NCBI RefSeq assembly: GCF_023856365.1
Contig: NC_064540.1
Coordinates: forward strand, 26,838,474-26,902,473
Direction: 5' to 3'
Origin: Brienomyrus brachyistius
Lineage: Eukaryota > Chordata > Actinopteri > Osteoglossiformes > Mormyridae
DNA: 64,000 nucleotides
Part shown: positions 25,150-38,799 of the stretch, piece by piece
Position numbering within the stretch: the stretch's first letter is position 1
Layout of the letters: the number at the start of each line of letters is the position of its first letter
Position numbers and translations under genes: made by a program
Notes under the pieces: generated by a model
What the model saw: the letters and a program-made list of their open reading frames with translations, nothing else
Database searches by the model: none
What the model was told of the DNA's origin: nothing

Positions 25150-26465
25150 GATCTAGTCCAATCCCATTATAAAAATTTTGAGTATCTGCCGATACTGATT
25201 CCAATCCAATATTTCCCCTTTTATCAACTACTAAGCATTATATGTGATATTTGTATTATTAGTTTGCCATGTTAATTGAAATTTATCTGCATTCAGTGTT
25301 GTAGCTGCATTGTTTTAGGATGCTAAGAATCAGAAATGATAATGGCCATGCTGCTGAAACAAAAGCTATGGCACTCGGCTACAGGGAGAAATCCACGGCC
25401 AATAGGATTCACACAAGGCTGCATCCGTTTTATTCAGTAGCAACTTTCACAAAAAATGAACGAAATATTTCTTAAAAACGCAAATTACGTATTCTGTTGC
25501 CAAATTAAATATGATAAAGAAATCAATCATCAATCATATCATGGTACCCCCACCCCAACTAACCATTTCCAGTCAAAAGGTACATGTCTCCAGTACTAAA
25601 TATCTGATAAAGCACATATAAAACTTGTAAGACTATATAAATTTTGCTGTGTTCAGTGTAAAATACAGCCTTTGGGTTAGGGGTGGAAGACCCCCGTAAA
25701 TGTGAAAATTCACAAGTAATAGCCACCCCTAACTGCAACCCATGACAGTCGGCTAACCTAAATGTTAATATTTATTACCAATTTCTAAACAAACAGTACT
25801 GAAAACTTTGCGGCTCAAATTACTTTGTCATATCCTGTAAGGACCTTGTCATATAATAATCAAACCATTTAAATTATGTCCCTTACTACTGTACACACTG
25901 CGAGCGGTAAGTTTTGGATTCGTTATTAACAATGCAGAATGAACAGCACTGAAAACCTTAAAAGTTACCCCGAAAAGCCTGAGATTCCACAGACACATAA
26001 TCAGCTAATACATGAATGATGCTGGTTGCCAAGACAAAAATGCATGGTACCCAAGCCAAGACTTTTAATATTAGATACAGTATGTACTTATACTGACAAG
26101 TATTTTATATATATATGATTTTGTATGATTTCATTTGCAAGATTCTGCAATCTTTTGGCAAGCTCAAAAATATTCCCGTTTAACTGTTCACAGCCTCAGT
26201 TACCAAAACCACGAATGTCAGATGCACAAATGTGAAGCGGTTACTGTACGTCCACAAAGCCTGCATTGGAGCCATCACGTGACCCTCACTACTGGTTATG
26301 GTATTTTATGCTAAGGCTGCAAGCATTTTCAAGATATTTCAAACAAGACCAATCCCTATCGGAAAATCTGTTTGGTTTCTTACTTTCCCGCCCTCGATCC
26401 CAGCATTTTTCGCCAGTATCAGCCCGATACCAATAGTGGGTGTCGTATCGGTACCATCTTTACGT
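25150..26465. mobile_element. Possible hAT-related element, boundaries uncertain
   Basis: The left side has GAGTATCTGCCGATACTGAT and TCCAATCCAAT, the right side has CAGTATCAGCCCGATACCAA and GTCGTATCGGTACC. These CCGATAC motifs also occur at the start of the 48798 hAT element. I cannot fix the ends or a target duplication. Confidence 0.35.
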
Positions 26466-27587
26466 CATAACTTTGTGACCTAAATTAAAAAGAGCTTATT
26501 ATATGTTGGTGTATCTAACAACAGACCATTGAAATATTAGACGTTGTTTCCTCCACAAGGAGAGTCATGGACAATTATTGTACACATTTTCATTATTTTC
26601 ACATTTCTTTGCACAATGCCGTCTCTGGGTCTTCCTGAACTGCATGCTCAATTGCAGTGAAAAGGTAGGCTGGAGATCAACTAACCCTATTCTCAATACA
26701 GTTCATGTACTATTGTTGTAACAAAACAAATTTCAATCAGATCACTCAAATTATCCATTACACTGAATGGCATAATTATTGTTCAATGTAAATGTATAGC
26801 TCAATATACTCGACTTTAACCTAAAACATACAAGGGTCTGTATAACCTTTATTAAAACTCAGTTTTAATTGTTGAAATATTTGACTATGACCATAATGTG
26901 CTGCAACGGATCACACTCCAGATTCAAGTTAAACTGAACTGCATCCATTTATGGTTATTTCACAAATGGTATAAGCACTGCGTGTGATCCCTGCGCATGA
27001 CACAGACACACCCCACAACACAAGTGTAATGTGACAAAGTTGTTTTCCACATATACAGAAATATAACTGCTTTAAAACTGAGATTTGTGTTAGGTGTTAT
27101 ACAGGAATTAGGCCATTAATCATACTAACTGTGTTACGATTGACCGACTGACCATCCACCAATTATAGGGTCAAAGAGAGGCTGTAGCTTACTTAAGGCG
27201 GCAAAAACACTATGTAGTGGTACAGATGATCAAAGATGTTTGCTAGCAAGATGGTCTTAAACAGTAAAACATACAAACAACTCACTATGTTAAGAGCATT
27301 GACTGAGTATTCATCTTATTACATAACATGTACAAGAACCTCCGCTGCATTTTAAGTGTCATTTATTGTGGAACATTTTTTTTTAACTTTTTCAAAATGT
27401 TGCAGCTGGAGATCTAATGCCATTTCATAACTTTAATCCTTTGTAAATTTGTTACAATGGACATTATCATGCACTTTAATGCTACATCTGCAAACGATCA
27501 ATTGTTAAATTCCAATGCACACTACTGTCTATAACATACAGCATTGGTGCATGATGCTATTCAAAATCAAAATAAAAATCTTACTGG

Positions 27588-27864
27588 TGTCAGGCCCAGC
27601 TCGTACGATCCTCGTGTGTGCCACGCCCCCCTGATTATCCACGTGTGCTTCCCTGATCGTACCCAGCTGTGTCTAGTTATTTTGCTCCGTCTTGTGTATT
27701 TCAGTCTGCGTCTTGCCCTGGTTCCTTGTCTGTCATTGATGTTAGTCTGCGTATGATGTTTCCTGCTCCCCGTCTACCCAATAAATCCCCGTTTGCTCGA
27801 CTTTGCCTGCCTCCAGCCTGCTTCCCTGCTTGTTCGCTTTCCCCGTCTTTGACAGATCGTAACA
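27588..27864 (+). mobile_element. Solo LTR (277 bp) with 5-bp target duplication
   Basis: Starts TGTCAGG and ends GTAACA, with an internal AATAAA (27780-27785). Flanked by ACTGG at 27583-27587 and 27865-27869. No internal retroelement sequence adjoins it, so it is a recombined solo LTR, probably gypsy type given the 5-bp duplication. Confidence 0.75.
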
Positions 27865-28732
27865 ACTGGCTACGTTCTGTAATATTTTCGGAGTTGGTCC
27901 CCAAACAGCCCTACTGTTAAATAATATTCTTATGTCACATAACAAAGACATTTAGTAATGTAGTAATATACAATAAGCTGTATTACTGAATTAACAAACT
28001 ACTTATCTGTTACTTTAATATCTGCTAAAGGGCATAAGTTGTAATTCTGGGTTATTAAAACCATTTTAATACAGAGTTGGACACCAGGTTCTTTTTCATT
28101 GTCTGTTATGTAATCTGCTCCTACCTTCCAAATCACCACTAGATGATACACTTGCCAGATAGAATTTGGACAGCGTGTAAAAGCTGTAAAACAAAAAGTT
28201 GGATATTTAAAGGGAAAATTCATCATTTGTTCTTCATGGTTACAGTACTGGCTATTTAAAAGCTGACCTGACTTATTATGTACTCACTAACAAAAAAAGC
28301 ATTTCATGTCATCTTTCCTGTGCTGTGGCTTACAGGCAGTAGCTTACAGTTTCTACTTGGACTGGGCAATTAATTGAATTTTAATTTCAATTACAATTTT
28401 GCTTTCCAATGAATAATCAAGATAAAATGATTGTGCCACATTTTGTTTCATAATGATGCTCCTGTTTGGATTTGTGTTATAAACCCAGCGCACCCCTTTC
28501 CAACACGTTTTTATTTGTTTCTGTTTCACTATATTTAGATTTCAAGGAAATCCACTGCTAAAAGGCGAAGTTTTTTTTTTTTTTTTTAAGTTCAATAAAT
28601 GCATGATATTTCGAAAGTCAATGAGTAATCGTGTTGAATAATCATCATTTTTGCCATAATCAAGCAGCCCTAGTTTCTACATGCTACAACCCTTGGAATC
28701 CAACAGTGATAAACCACACACATAGTTTAAGG

Positions 28733-28893
28733 ATAGGTCCCCCAAATCCAGTCCTGGAGGGCCAGAATCCAACACAGTTGGCAGAATTCCCTGCTCAAAC
28801 ACACCTACCGAACCTGGTAATTCACTGATTAAGGTATGTTTGAGCAGGGATATCTGGTAACTGGCCCTCCGAGACGAGAATGGGGGAACCCTG
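28733..28893. mobile_element. hAT-type MITE with perfect 8-bp target duplication
   Basis: A palindromic element with TCCAGTCCTGGAGGGCCAG near the left and CTGGCCCTCCGAGACGAGAA near the right. Flanked by GTTTAAGG at 28725-28732 and 28894-28901. No ORF. Confidence 0.8.
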
Positions 28894-31800
28894 GTTTAAG
28901 GCTTGCTATTATTTTTTGGGAGTAATGAGGAAATGCAACGTGGCAGGATTTCCCCCAGTGAGGTCAGCTACTAAATCTATGCTTTAAAACACTGCAGCAG
29001 ACCAGCACAGAAATCATTACCCATAACATGCATACAGAAGCCCCAGCCTGAGGGAACCACTAGATACACTTTTCTTCAGTCAGCTTCCTATTTCAGCTTA
29101 ATCTGACCATTCACAGAACTAATTCAGCATAGCATGACATTCTTTGCGAGGGGAAATCAGTACTGAAAATGACAGGGAACTTCCACCATTTTTATATACG
29201 GTAAATAAATGTCTATTTACACTCATAATTCAGCAAACCAGTGACAAAATAGTCCTATTTAGTTTAGTTCAATAACTACACAATTATATATCAACATGTC
29301 AGTAATGTACATAAATTTCTGTTTAGGTTAATAGCACACAAAACCTTAAAATGTTTCACTGGCTTTTATCAAACTGACGCCCCCCTACGCCAAAATACCT
29401 GCCCTCATTTCATTAACCACTAAGCTGCCATTTTAGCCTTTTAATCTAGGTATGTGTGTGTGACGAAAACCTTACAGTGACATTCAGTGACTCTGTGGGC
29501 TGATGGTGTTCCATCTTCTGTTGTGTAAGAGTAGTCGTCTTACTCAACAAAGGATGCCTCTTTTGTATCCTGAGGGCCCAACAGCTCCCCCTGCAGTGTG
29601 CTTCACTAACACCAAGCCAACAGATACACCTGTTTGCCTCAATGGCAAAAAATCCCTAATCATGCATCAAGCTCACTGCTAAATAAAGCCAGAGGAAGGA
29701 CTTCAAATTAATAACGGGGCCAGCGATGTGTGAACTCCAGATCTGTATGAAATCCCTGGGGTTTGTTGGTAATTATGGTATACTTGGAAGAATATTTACC
29801 ACAAAGCAAAAAGAGTTACTAAAGGGAATTTAAGTGCATCGGGGAACCATAACAGATGCAACTAACCAGACTGTATGCTGATCATATTTCAGACATTTTG
29901 TATGATACATAAGCTGATCTCTATCTTAAAACAAGAGCAGCTTTTTAGAAATGTGGCTGCCAAAAAATTGTATAATATACAAACCGTCCAGGTTATATCA
30001 GTAACATAAAAAAAAATCAAAGTATCAACAAATATGGCGCAGGTTATTTTTAGAGGTTTAAACTGCATTCAAAACTTGTGTTGTGATTTTTTAAAGCATA
30101 CTGGTCTCCTTTTTTTCCAAGTAAATAAACCATCCATTTTCACTTATTCAATTTGGGTCAAAATGATGCAAAGGCAATCCCTGAAAGCTAAGAGCACAAG
30201 ATGGTGTAGGATGGGAAAGCAGTCCATCACTTAGCAGGATGAACTAGCTACAGGGGGCTTACAAAGGGTGCGAAGGCATCTGTTCAAGACAAAGGGGAAA
30301 AATGTGAAGTGTTATACAACTAGGCCATCCCTCCCAGAAGTCTGCACCTGTCCAAATGTCATGTCAAATCATATTCACTGTTTATTCATAGCTAGCTGTG
30401 TCATTCACACCTTCCTCAAATAGTTCCTGTAAAAACGTTCTTCCACAATAGAACTGAATTAATTGAGTTAATTTATTCAAAGCCCAGCTGCACATACAAA
30501 CTGAAAGGCTAGAAAACATATAGCGATAACAATCAGTAACAAGGCAGGAACAAAATGTAAGAGTTTAGGTAAATAGTGGACGTGCTCATTTGTGAAGGCA
30601 GACATGCACAACAGCTGGAGAACGATACTACAGGTAAAACTGACTAAAAGCATAGAAAAGGTGTAAAATAATTATCGATATATTCATCTCCGTCTTACCG
30701 GCATCATTTTCTTAGATGATCAATGATATTCGATTTATTTTTTGTAAATTTTGAATTATAATCCGTATACCAACTAGGGAATGCACTACAATTCAAAGAA
30801 TCATCGAAAATCTTTACGGTATAGTTTGGGTTTGTAACTTTTGAGATCGTCGTATCTGCTGCTAATCACTAACCATAACTTAGAAATTAAATGCTTGATG
30901 TAGCAGGGGGTATAAGGTGCAGGTGCTTTACAGCCCCTCAGTCAAACTGAGCGCTTGTAGGCGCACTTTGAGGTTTACCACTCAGGTAAAACCAGAACTG
31001 GGCGCAGTTGCGCGCAATTAGTCTGATTTCGTTAAAAGATTTGCAACGCTACTTTAAGGGTTTTTTAAAAACACAAAGGTTAACCCAGAAGTGCATGTAA
31101 TCTATATTTGGCATGGAAATGGTGAACGGAACTTAGGTAAATCATTTGCGTCTTGCATTAACGTTATAAACGATTTTAGATTTAAGTCAGACTAGGCTTT
31201 TCTAAAACATCAACCTTTGAAGGCTTTTCAACAACTTAACTTGGATCATCACACGGGCCTAATTGAGTTTTTCTTTACCTTCTTTATATGGGCAGTATAG
31301 AATGAAAGTTTTGCAAAACTATTTCTATAGTTTTCTAAGGTGGAAAAAGTGATCTGTATACCTCATATCGAGGCGCGGGCATACAAATGAGCGGAAACAA
31401 AAAAGCACTCGAAATACTTTTATCTTTTAAGTAAAGATAGTGAGAAACGAGGAACCTCGTCGCAAAACAGCCCGCCCAAGAACAACTGTGAGTTGAACCA
31501 CTCGCAACTAGAACAACAACTGACAGACCGTAGTTCTAGGGAACAGTAGGAAACACGCAAAATTCATAGATAAGATTTTGGTTTACTTTGCTAAATACGC
31601 AATAGGGAAGTACAAAATGATGCACCAAAAAAAACAGCAAGCACAATCATTTCTCTCTTGTTTAATCGTCCAGAATAAATTACGCAAGCTAACCTCGAAA
31701 TGTACTCATTTACGTCCGCATATGGCTTGTGCTAATGGCATGGTCTCCTTAAAAACATACCCCATTGCTTAAAATTCTGAAGGTGCAAGGAAACCCTAAC

Positions 31801-32199
31801 CCCCCTGCAAAAGCTGTTACCAGTTTGTTTGTAAGTTAAATCTCGCATATCCGCACTCTATTTAAGGGCAATGGTGAGATTAAGTTAATTAATGATTAAA
31901 ATTCTCCGACGCTAGTAATGCTTCTACAGAAATCACAAAATGATACATATAAAAAGCAATCCTAAACAATTAGTACAGTAATACCGGGTAACCAACAATA
32001 AATAATCGATCCATAACGGAAACGTATTTCAGTATTACTGACACGGTCGTAATAAAAATACATAAGGACTGAGAAGTGGAACTACGTTAAAAGGACTCGC
32101 AAAAATGAACAGCAATCCACCAAAAAGTTTCCAGCAACTCACAGGTCAATTACCGAAGGAACCCCGGTATCATTCCACTCTGACCCAGTGCAAACCTAC

Positions 32200-32350
32200 C
32201 GTGGGAGTACCCTCGGAACCTTATGCTGTCGTTTTGTCTCGGATTTGTTGTTTTATTATTTTTCCCAATTTTTTCTATATTTTTTTTATTTTTCGGGGCC
32301 TGACTGTTTCTGTCTCCTCTGGCTGCAGAGCTAGAGTTAGGGGGCGCGAG
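32200..32350 (-). other. Probable PLAGL2 non-coding first exon
   Basis: On the minus strand, downstream of the CRE-bearing GC-rich patch, the sequence reaches a good donor (CCCACG then gtaggttt) at 32200/32199. Mammalian PLAGL2 also starts with a non-coding exon. Inferred without transcript support. Confidence 0.4.
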
Positions 32351-32363
32351 CATTGTGGGAGTG

Positions 32364-32371
32364 TGACGTCA
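32364..32371. promoter_or_regulatory. Palindromic CRE (TGACGTCA) near the proposed PLAGL2 promoter
   Basis: A full TGACGTCA followed directly by another CGTCA half site, in a small GC-rich patch (32336-32380) within AT-rich DNA. This suggests CREB/ATF control of the minus-strand PLAGL2 promoter. Confidence 0.5.
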
Positions 32372-34202
32372 CGTCACTTTCACAAACTTTTTTTCTTTTT
32401 TTTCTTTTTTTACTCGGGTGTGTAAACTTTTTTTTTTTTTTTTAATTACAGCTGGCAAGACCCTACACACAACGCAGTATAAGTTATACTAAGTAGCTAT
32501 TATTATTACGTACGTACGTTATAAAGAGTGAGAAAAGTCATAAGCGTGTATATAATTAAGGATAGTCTGACAAAACGTTATGCCGCCCAGTACCTTATAC
32601 CAAATAAAGCTTCATTGGCTTAATATGAAAATCTTATTATCTATAGAAGAAAGTGTATATGTACAAAATAATATGTATATATAAACCGTCTGATTTGTTT
32701 AATCAAATATATTCATTCAAATATAGCCTATATACTCATCAGTGGTGTTTTCCTTTATGTTTTGACACCAAGAATCTGTGTTTCATGCATTAATAGAAAG
32801 ATTAATGTCTATTTTATCACTTATTTATTAAGGTCATCTAGATTGATAGTCCCATGAAAAATTAGGTAAAATTTAAATATATTTCTTTCATATATAATAA
32901 CTGGAGATTGCAATTTAAAAAAAAAAGTTTAAATATTTGTAATTACAATTCAAATAGTCTTTGTTCATTTTATTTTGAAACATTGAATTGTAGGCTATGT
33001 AGTAGGTCTATTATTCTATATTATATTAAAATAATCGAAAATATATACATACATATACACATTTTTAAAAAGAAATATATAATCGATACTTCAATTTTTT
33101 AAAATGTTGTCTAAAAAGTAGAAGTACCTATGTAACAAAAAACAAAATATATATTTGTAATATTGGATAGACCATCACATGTTAAAACAAGTACGCTATT
33201 TTAGTAACTATTTTATGTAATATTTAAAAAGCAAGACTCAATTATATGTTAACATGTTTGGGGGCTTTCAAAAATATTGAGCCAAAACAGCACAAAAGGA
33301 CACATCTCTCCGGATTCTGGTTGGTGTCATCCGGCTTTAGGGACATGGGTCGCCATGGGATCCACGGGCGGTTCTCTGTGGTGGTCCCTTTTCACCTATT
33401 TTGGGGCGAAAGAATCACTTCCAGGGCACATCGGCGCGTTTCCTCACGTTTCCCCATCCCCCTCCACGCGCGCTTTTATCGCGGTGGTCTGTATGTGTGA
33501 GAGTTTAGAAGGGGTTAGTGTGGAGAGAAGTAGACCCCTATTTTATTTCGCGAGTGAGTTCACCTTTTCTATTTGTATAGTTTTCACGCCAATAAATCAT
33601 GAGAATTCTCGATTACAGTTTAGTGAAATTAGTACATTTGATCCCACGATAAACAATTTCGTTATAGCCAAAATAGAATGCATTAATTGTATTTTTCTAT
33701 GTGATATTTTTGTGAAATAACGGCTGACAATACATTTGAAGAAGCTTCGAACTCCCCTAACATAAGTGACCCAAACTTCTTTAAAAATTAAATACTTTAT
33801 AGAGGGATGATTTGTAGCCTTAAACTATCCAATATTTTGATAGGAATGTAAATTGAGTGTTACGAATTTAAATAATTGTAAATTTAAATTATTTAAATAA
33901 TTAGTGAAATATAAATTTCGATTATAATTTTAAAGATTAATTATTGATGATGCTATTTATATTTTGAGAAACTACTTAAATGACCTGAATATACATATGT
34001 GATAGTTTCCTCCCAAATCGGCTGTTTTAAGAAATCGACATCACATAGGATCAAAATAATTTGAAGATCTTAGCCACGGTAGAAACTTAAGTAAACAAAC
34101 AATAGATGTACAGTTAACAGCAACAAGCTAGTAAATAGGAATTTCCCGTATATACATTATAATCCAGGTACTATTAATATACTTATATATTCTTTTATGT
34201 TC

Positions 34203-34290
34203 TCGAGCCTATCCCAGGCAGGGTTGCACCCTGGACGGAGTACCCAGAGGAATCCCGACACGAGGTGAAAATGCAAGCTCCACCCCCCTC
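34203..34290 (-). repeat. SINE fragment, minus orientation
   Basis: GAGCCTATCCCAGGCAGGGT and GCACCCTGGACGGAGTACCC are complements of the distal part of the repeat seen at 34805-35030. Confidence 0.6.
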
Positions 34291-34804
34291 CTCTAGAATA
34301 ATATAATTTTGATCGAGCAAAGTTATTTTACATAGAAACGTAATTTATCAAGACATAAGTTATATATACCCGTTCATCAATATATGTCCGATACTTCAGC
34401 TGAGAGTCGAAGTAACTATATTTTATTATTAATAAATTATTATTAATATTTGCTATGTATAAGCAATGCATCACTATCTCTTAAATATACCAGTTGTTTT
34501 ATTTATTTCTTACTTTTGGCCAATCGTGGGCTCCCAGTCACAGTTAACCATAATCTAGAGAATCTCATATATCTTTTATTGACTTTTTTCACAATTGTAT
34601 TGGTGGTTTGTGTGTATATATGCACGTTTAGTTTAAATTCATTAACAGACTGAAACATGACAGCCTTGGTGTGCACTGTTGTATAAGTTCCAGTTTTAGA
34701 CACAGAAAACACTTTTATACATCCGAGAGTAAAGGTACAAGCAGAAGCAACTGATCATGCAAGCTAACTGATTTCATAATTTGTTCAGACATCGTACATG
34801 CATT

Positions 34805-35030
34805 ACTTATTCAGATTGGCACCGTGAGCGACACTATTGCCTCACGCCTCCTCTACCGTCAGGGTTCCTGTTCTGCATGTTGTTTGCATGTTCACTGTGT
34901 GTTGCTTTGGTTTCCTGTCACAGTCCAAAGACATGCAGTTAGGCTAATTTGTGTTTCTAAATTGCCCATAGTGTATGAGTGTAGGCATGCATGTTCCTAG
35001 TGATGGACCGGCATCCCATCCACGGTGTAA
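34805..35030 (+). repeat. Fish SINE copy, decayed
   Basis: Runs from ATTGCCTCACGCCTCC through GGTTTCCTGTCACAGTCCAA, AGACATGCAGTTAGG and TCTAAATTGCCCATAGTGTA to GACCGGCATCCCATCCACGG. This is the block order of a very common tRNA-headed repeat in fish genomes. Confidence 0.65.
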
Positions 35031-37625
35031 CCCTATCAAACATATTCAGCTCACTTTTCATCCCATTCCACTCTCTTTACAGCTCTACAACTCAGTTCAT
35101 AAATGTTCACTATTGTAATTTGTTCACTCGTTCACTAGTAGGCACCATGTATGAATGCAAACATGTTTTGTTCACGAGTCTGAATTCCTTAATGTGATGT
35201 GTCTGCCAGACCCACATCAGTGATGCCAAATTGTTTAAACCACCGAGGAGTCAAAAATAAAGGGCACAATGGCAAAATAGATGCAGAGATGACAAGAAAG
35301 GGAACGACTGTTTTTGTTCTTCTGCTCGCTGCCTCTCCTTGTTTACTGCTCTCGCAGACTCTGTGGTCAGAGGGCTCTGTTTGATTGTGGCAGTTATTGT
35401 GTGCACATCCCCACCCTCCGCCCACAAAGTTTTGGGTGCCAGATTTGTTTCAAAGCAAGTATGCTATGCCAAATACCGGTAGTCCTCCCAGAGCCCAATT
35501 ATGAAGCCCCGAGGTGCCCACTATAGAGAGATTTTTGAGGACTGGTGGTCTCCTTGCTCAGCCTGGATCTACTGGAAATCTGGAAATGAACTGTCCTTCT
35601 ATTACAGCCTCCAGCATCGTCTCAGTTCCCCCTTCAGTTCTTCTCGCCTTCCCACTCCCCATCTCCCAGCTCTCCCACCTGCAGTTTCCTATAAAAGGGA
35701 TGAAAAGACTGTGTACTGCTCCCCAGCATTGTCACCCACGACAGCTATCACACTGGTCATATGGCAGCTCTACCACATCTTGTTCTTATCTCCTGACTGA
35801 CAGAGGTCTCACCCCAGAGACCACTGGCGGTCTGGTCTGCTGTCTTTCTGATCCATTGGGTAAGTGGGGGGTGGTAAGAGCAAAGAGCAAACAATTTCTA
35901 TACATGATATATTTCCTTCTTGTGCACTGTTTTTTTCTTATCCAATTGAATGCATAAAGCCGTATGGTACAGCGGACACTTTAAGCTGACTCATAGTATA
36001 ATCAATTAATTCTTTACCCAGACTGTTTTTTGCACGCGCTGATTTCTTTCCGTGAAAAATCCCTGATGCTCTCCGCAACTTACTAATTGAAACTTATGAG
36101 CAGACCCGCTACCATCCACCCACCGCTGCAGTGTAAACAGAAGTAATTTAGCTCCCGCCCAGTGCTTCTCGGGCGTGGTCCTCCGAGACATTTTTTTTAA
36201 CGTTTAATTTTCTTCCCTTCTACTGGACAAACTTTGGTCAGTGACATAGTTTGTCTGCATCACACTGATTTTTTTAACAGACGCTTTTATCGCCCAGACA
36301 ACACACGTTTATGAAGCATTAAGGAGTATTTTTTTAAAAAAGACTAACATTGCAACATTTAATGTATACAAATATTTAATGCTCTTTTGTCCTGAAGCAA
36401 GAATGATAACGAAATCTCCGTGTCATTTAATTAAAATAATTAATTATGAAATAAATACTAAAACACACGAAAGTTTAAAAATAACTTTCAATATGTCATT
36501 GAGAGACTATTAAAGTGAGCAAACGGAAGTAAGCGGATATTTATAGAACTGCCAAAAGTAGAAAGATTTAATTCGTAGTGGTGCATGTACTGGATCAAAT
36601 AAAATCCTTTGAGGACTGGGAGGAGACTGACCATAAAGTGAATGGAGACCACACTGAATCGTGTTGTTTCCAGCATACTGACTTAAACTACTCTGAAAAA
36701 CCTATTGGCGGATTTATGAGAAAGAATGATGATTTCAAATGGCAGTACACAGAACCGTATACAGTTTCTTTGACATTAGTAGACTATAAATTAGTGTAAA
36801 TACAAAAAGTGATGTAATGCAACATGGTAATTAACAGTGATTTATTTTACTCACTGCTGAAGTTTTAAGGGCTCCGGTTTTGTTATTCCGTAGTATTCCT
36901 GCAAATCCAAAAAACAATAGGCAATCAAATAATACACTCATGCAATCGTCACGCCAGATACTAACTACAAATGATTCCGACGGAATATATAATCAATTCA
37001 GAGAAAATAAAACATATAATTAATTCATGTGACGTGAATAGATAATAAGATGCTACTAGCTAAGTTCAGGCATTCATGGGTGTAAAGTTAACGTTCAGAG
37101 AAGTTTAAACGCGATTTTGATTTTACATGAACAAACAGAACGATTTTCTCATCATTGTGTGTAAAACATAAAGCCGTTCGCAAAACGAAAACGAAGGAAC
37201 GTGTTACATTTTACACCGTATGTAATAGTTTGTTTTTTTAACTAACAGGTCATATACTGTTGTTTTTTTCAACTAAACGGTTGGACGGCGTATACAATTA
37301 GAGCATACGTAGGCCTATTTATCTTGTGTTTTAATTGAATAAAGCCTATAGCTAATAACTAGCCAGTGGTAATAACTACAGCATCATTAGTAACCTAAAT
37401 GGTTAAGCGGTAAAAGCCTGATCTTAAAAGATATTAAGGATAGTCACCAATGCAAGTGAAAATCATATTAAAATTTAAAATATTGGTATACGTATGCAAT
37501 TTATAAATGTAATAACATCATCAGTAGCAGTGTATGAATTCAGCATCTTGCGTTTTTAAAAAACATGTTTCTTACATAAAAGATTTTTTTCCATTTTTAT
37601 CCGTAGTTTATTGATATTTTTATGA

Positions 37626-38350
37626 AAATGTATTATTCGTATTCAAATATACTATGACAGCGACATCAAAAAGCTATATTTATCGATTTTAGATTACAAT
37701 GTATTTATCTGAGTAGCCACTAGTTGTGCGGTGGACTCTTCAGCAATTCATTAAGCATCCTTATTTAGAATAGCTCAAATCGGCCTATGTTTGTATCATT
37801 ACTTTGTTAGTACAGTATACATACAGAAATTAATCATACTGAAACATAATTTCTCAATAACTTTAATTATTTACTCCCAATAATACAGGCAAAATATATA
37901 GGACGGGGTCCTTGTCGGGTTCCGCGAGTATTTTTCTTTTCCTTTCTTCTTCTGAAAGCCCCTTTTTGTTGAGTCACTAGAATAGAAGGGTTACTTAAAT
38001 TCTAACAAAAGTATGCATACATACCATAAATGTAGACGAGAAAATGCTAGTCTAATTTCCAGCCTTCCACAGATTTTTACACTCAACATTATAACTATTA
38101 AACTAAATTTGTATTATATTTGTATTGTTATCTGCAGAACAGTATCAGCACTATTTCTGAGGAAATTTCTGAGGAAATTTTGAGAAGCAAATTGTTATAT
38201 GACAGCTTTACCTCATATGTTGAAAATGTTTAAGAAATAGAAAAGGGCACAAAACCAACGTGCAAGAAACGTGTGAGGCGAATGGACTGCATATATATTT
38301 CCATTAATGGTATTTAATATAGCTAGTTTGCGTTTCAGCTCTTAGGATAT
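37626..38350. repeat. Duplicated segment, copy A
   Basis: About 725 bp that is collinear with 42296-43024 in the same orientation. Shared blocks include TATTATTCGTATTCAAATAT, ATCTGAGTAGCCACTAG, CAGATTTTTACACTCAACAT and GACAGCTTTACCTCA. Diverged by substitutions and small indels. Confidence 0.85.
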
Positions 38351-38799
38351 TACAAAAATAAGTTTCATGCGCTCACCACTAGGTGGGGTTGCTTAAATTT
38401 GTCAAGGGTATTTTGCCTACTACTAGCAACAACATCCTGTATTCAAATTTGTATCCTCTCGATTAATTTATATTACAAAACATTCGAATTACGTATATCT
38501 GCTGGCAGATAAAGAGAACAAGAATTCGTCAAAATGAGACCGTAAACACATACTTCAACGTATACATTGTGTATTTTGTATACGCTGTTTAACATAAGTT
38601 TAATGTTAAAGCGGGTTATGTCGAATGAAATACTAACATATATCCAATGTCATATTGTCTCTAGTGTGAATTCAGTTAATATCTGGACGTGTTATGCACA
38701 TAATATAAAAGATCGTCGGCATAAACATTTGGACCATACACTGGAAAACGCCATTTTTTCTTTCCCTAAAAGGCAAGAAGGGAGTGAATGGGTAGCGAA

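Larger units (their letters stand above)
24200..32199 (-). other. PLAGL2 5' leader end and long 5' intron (inferred)
   Basis: Upstream of the coding exon a likely acceptor lies near 24277 (ctttgtccag on the minus strand). The rest, about 8 kb, has no coding exon. It holds hAT-like sequence (25150-26460), a solo LTR (27588-27864), a MITE (28733-28893) and SINE debris near 24700 and 30150. Confidence 0.4.
32460..38750. other. AT-rich intergenic region between PLAGL2 and ASXL1 promoters
   Basis: No coding exon found. It includes a CpG-containing patch at 33290-33560, SINE pieces near 34203 and 34805, and copy A of a duplicated segment at 37626-38350. POFUT1 and KIF3B, which sit here in human, are not seen. 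Confidence 0.5.

Noticed and set aside
35501..35957. Overlapping 99- and 147-codon frames between PLAGL2 and ASXL1
   Set aside because: Low-complexity S/P/L-rich translation, no homology I recognise, no promoter or splice context.
36006..36191. A GC-containing block with short inverted repeat (TCTCGGGCG ... CCTCCGAGACA), considered as an snRNA or promoter
   Set aside because: It matched none of the U-snRNAs I could recall and has no PSE/TATA arrangement I can identify.
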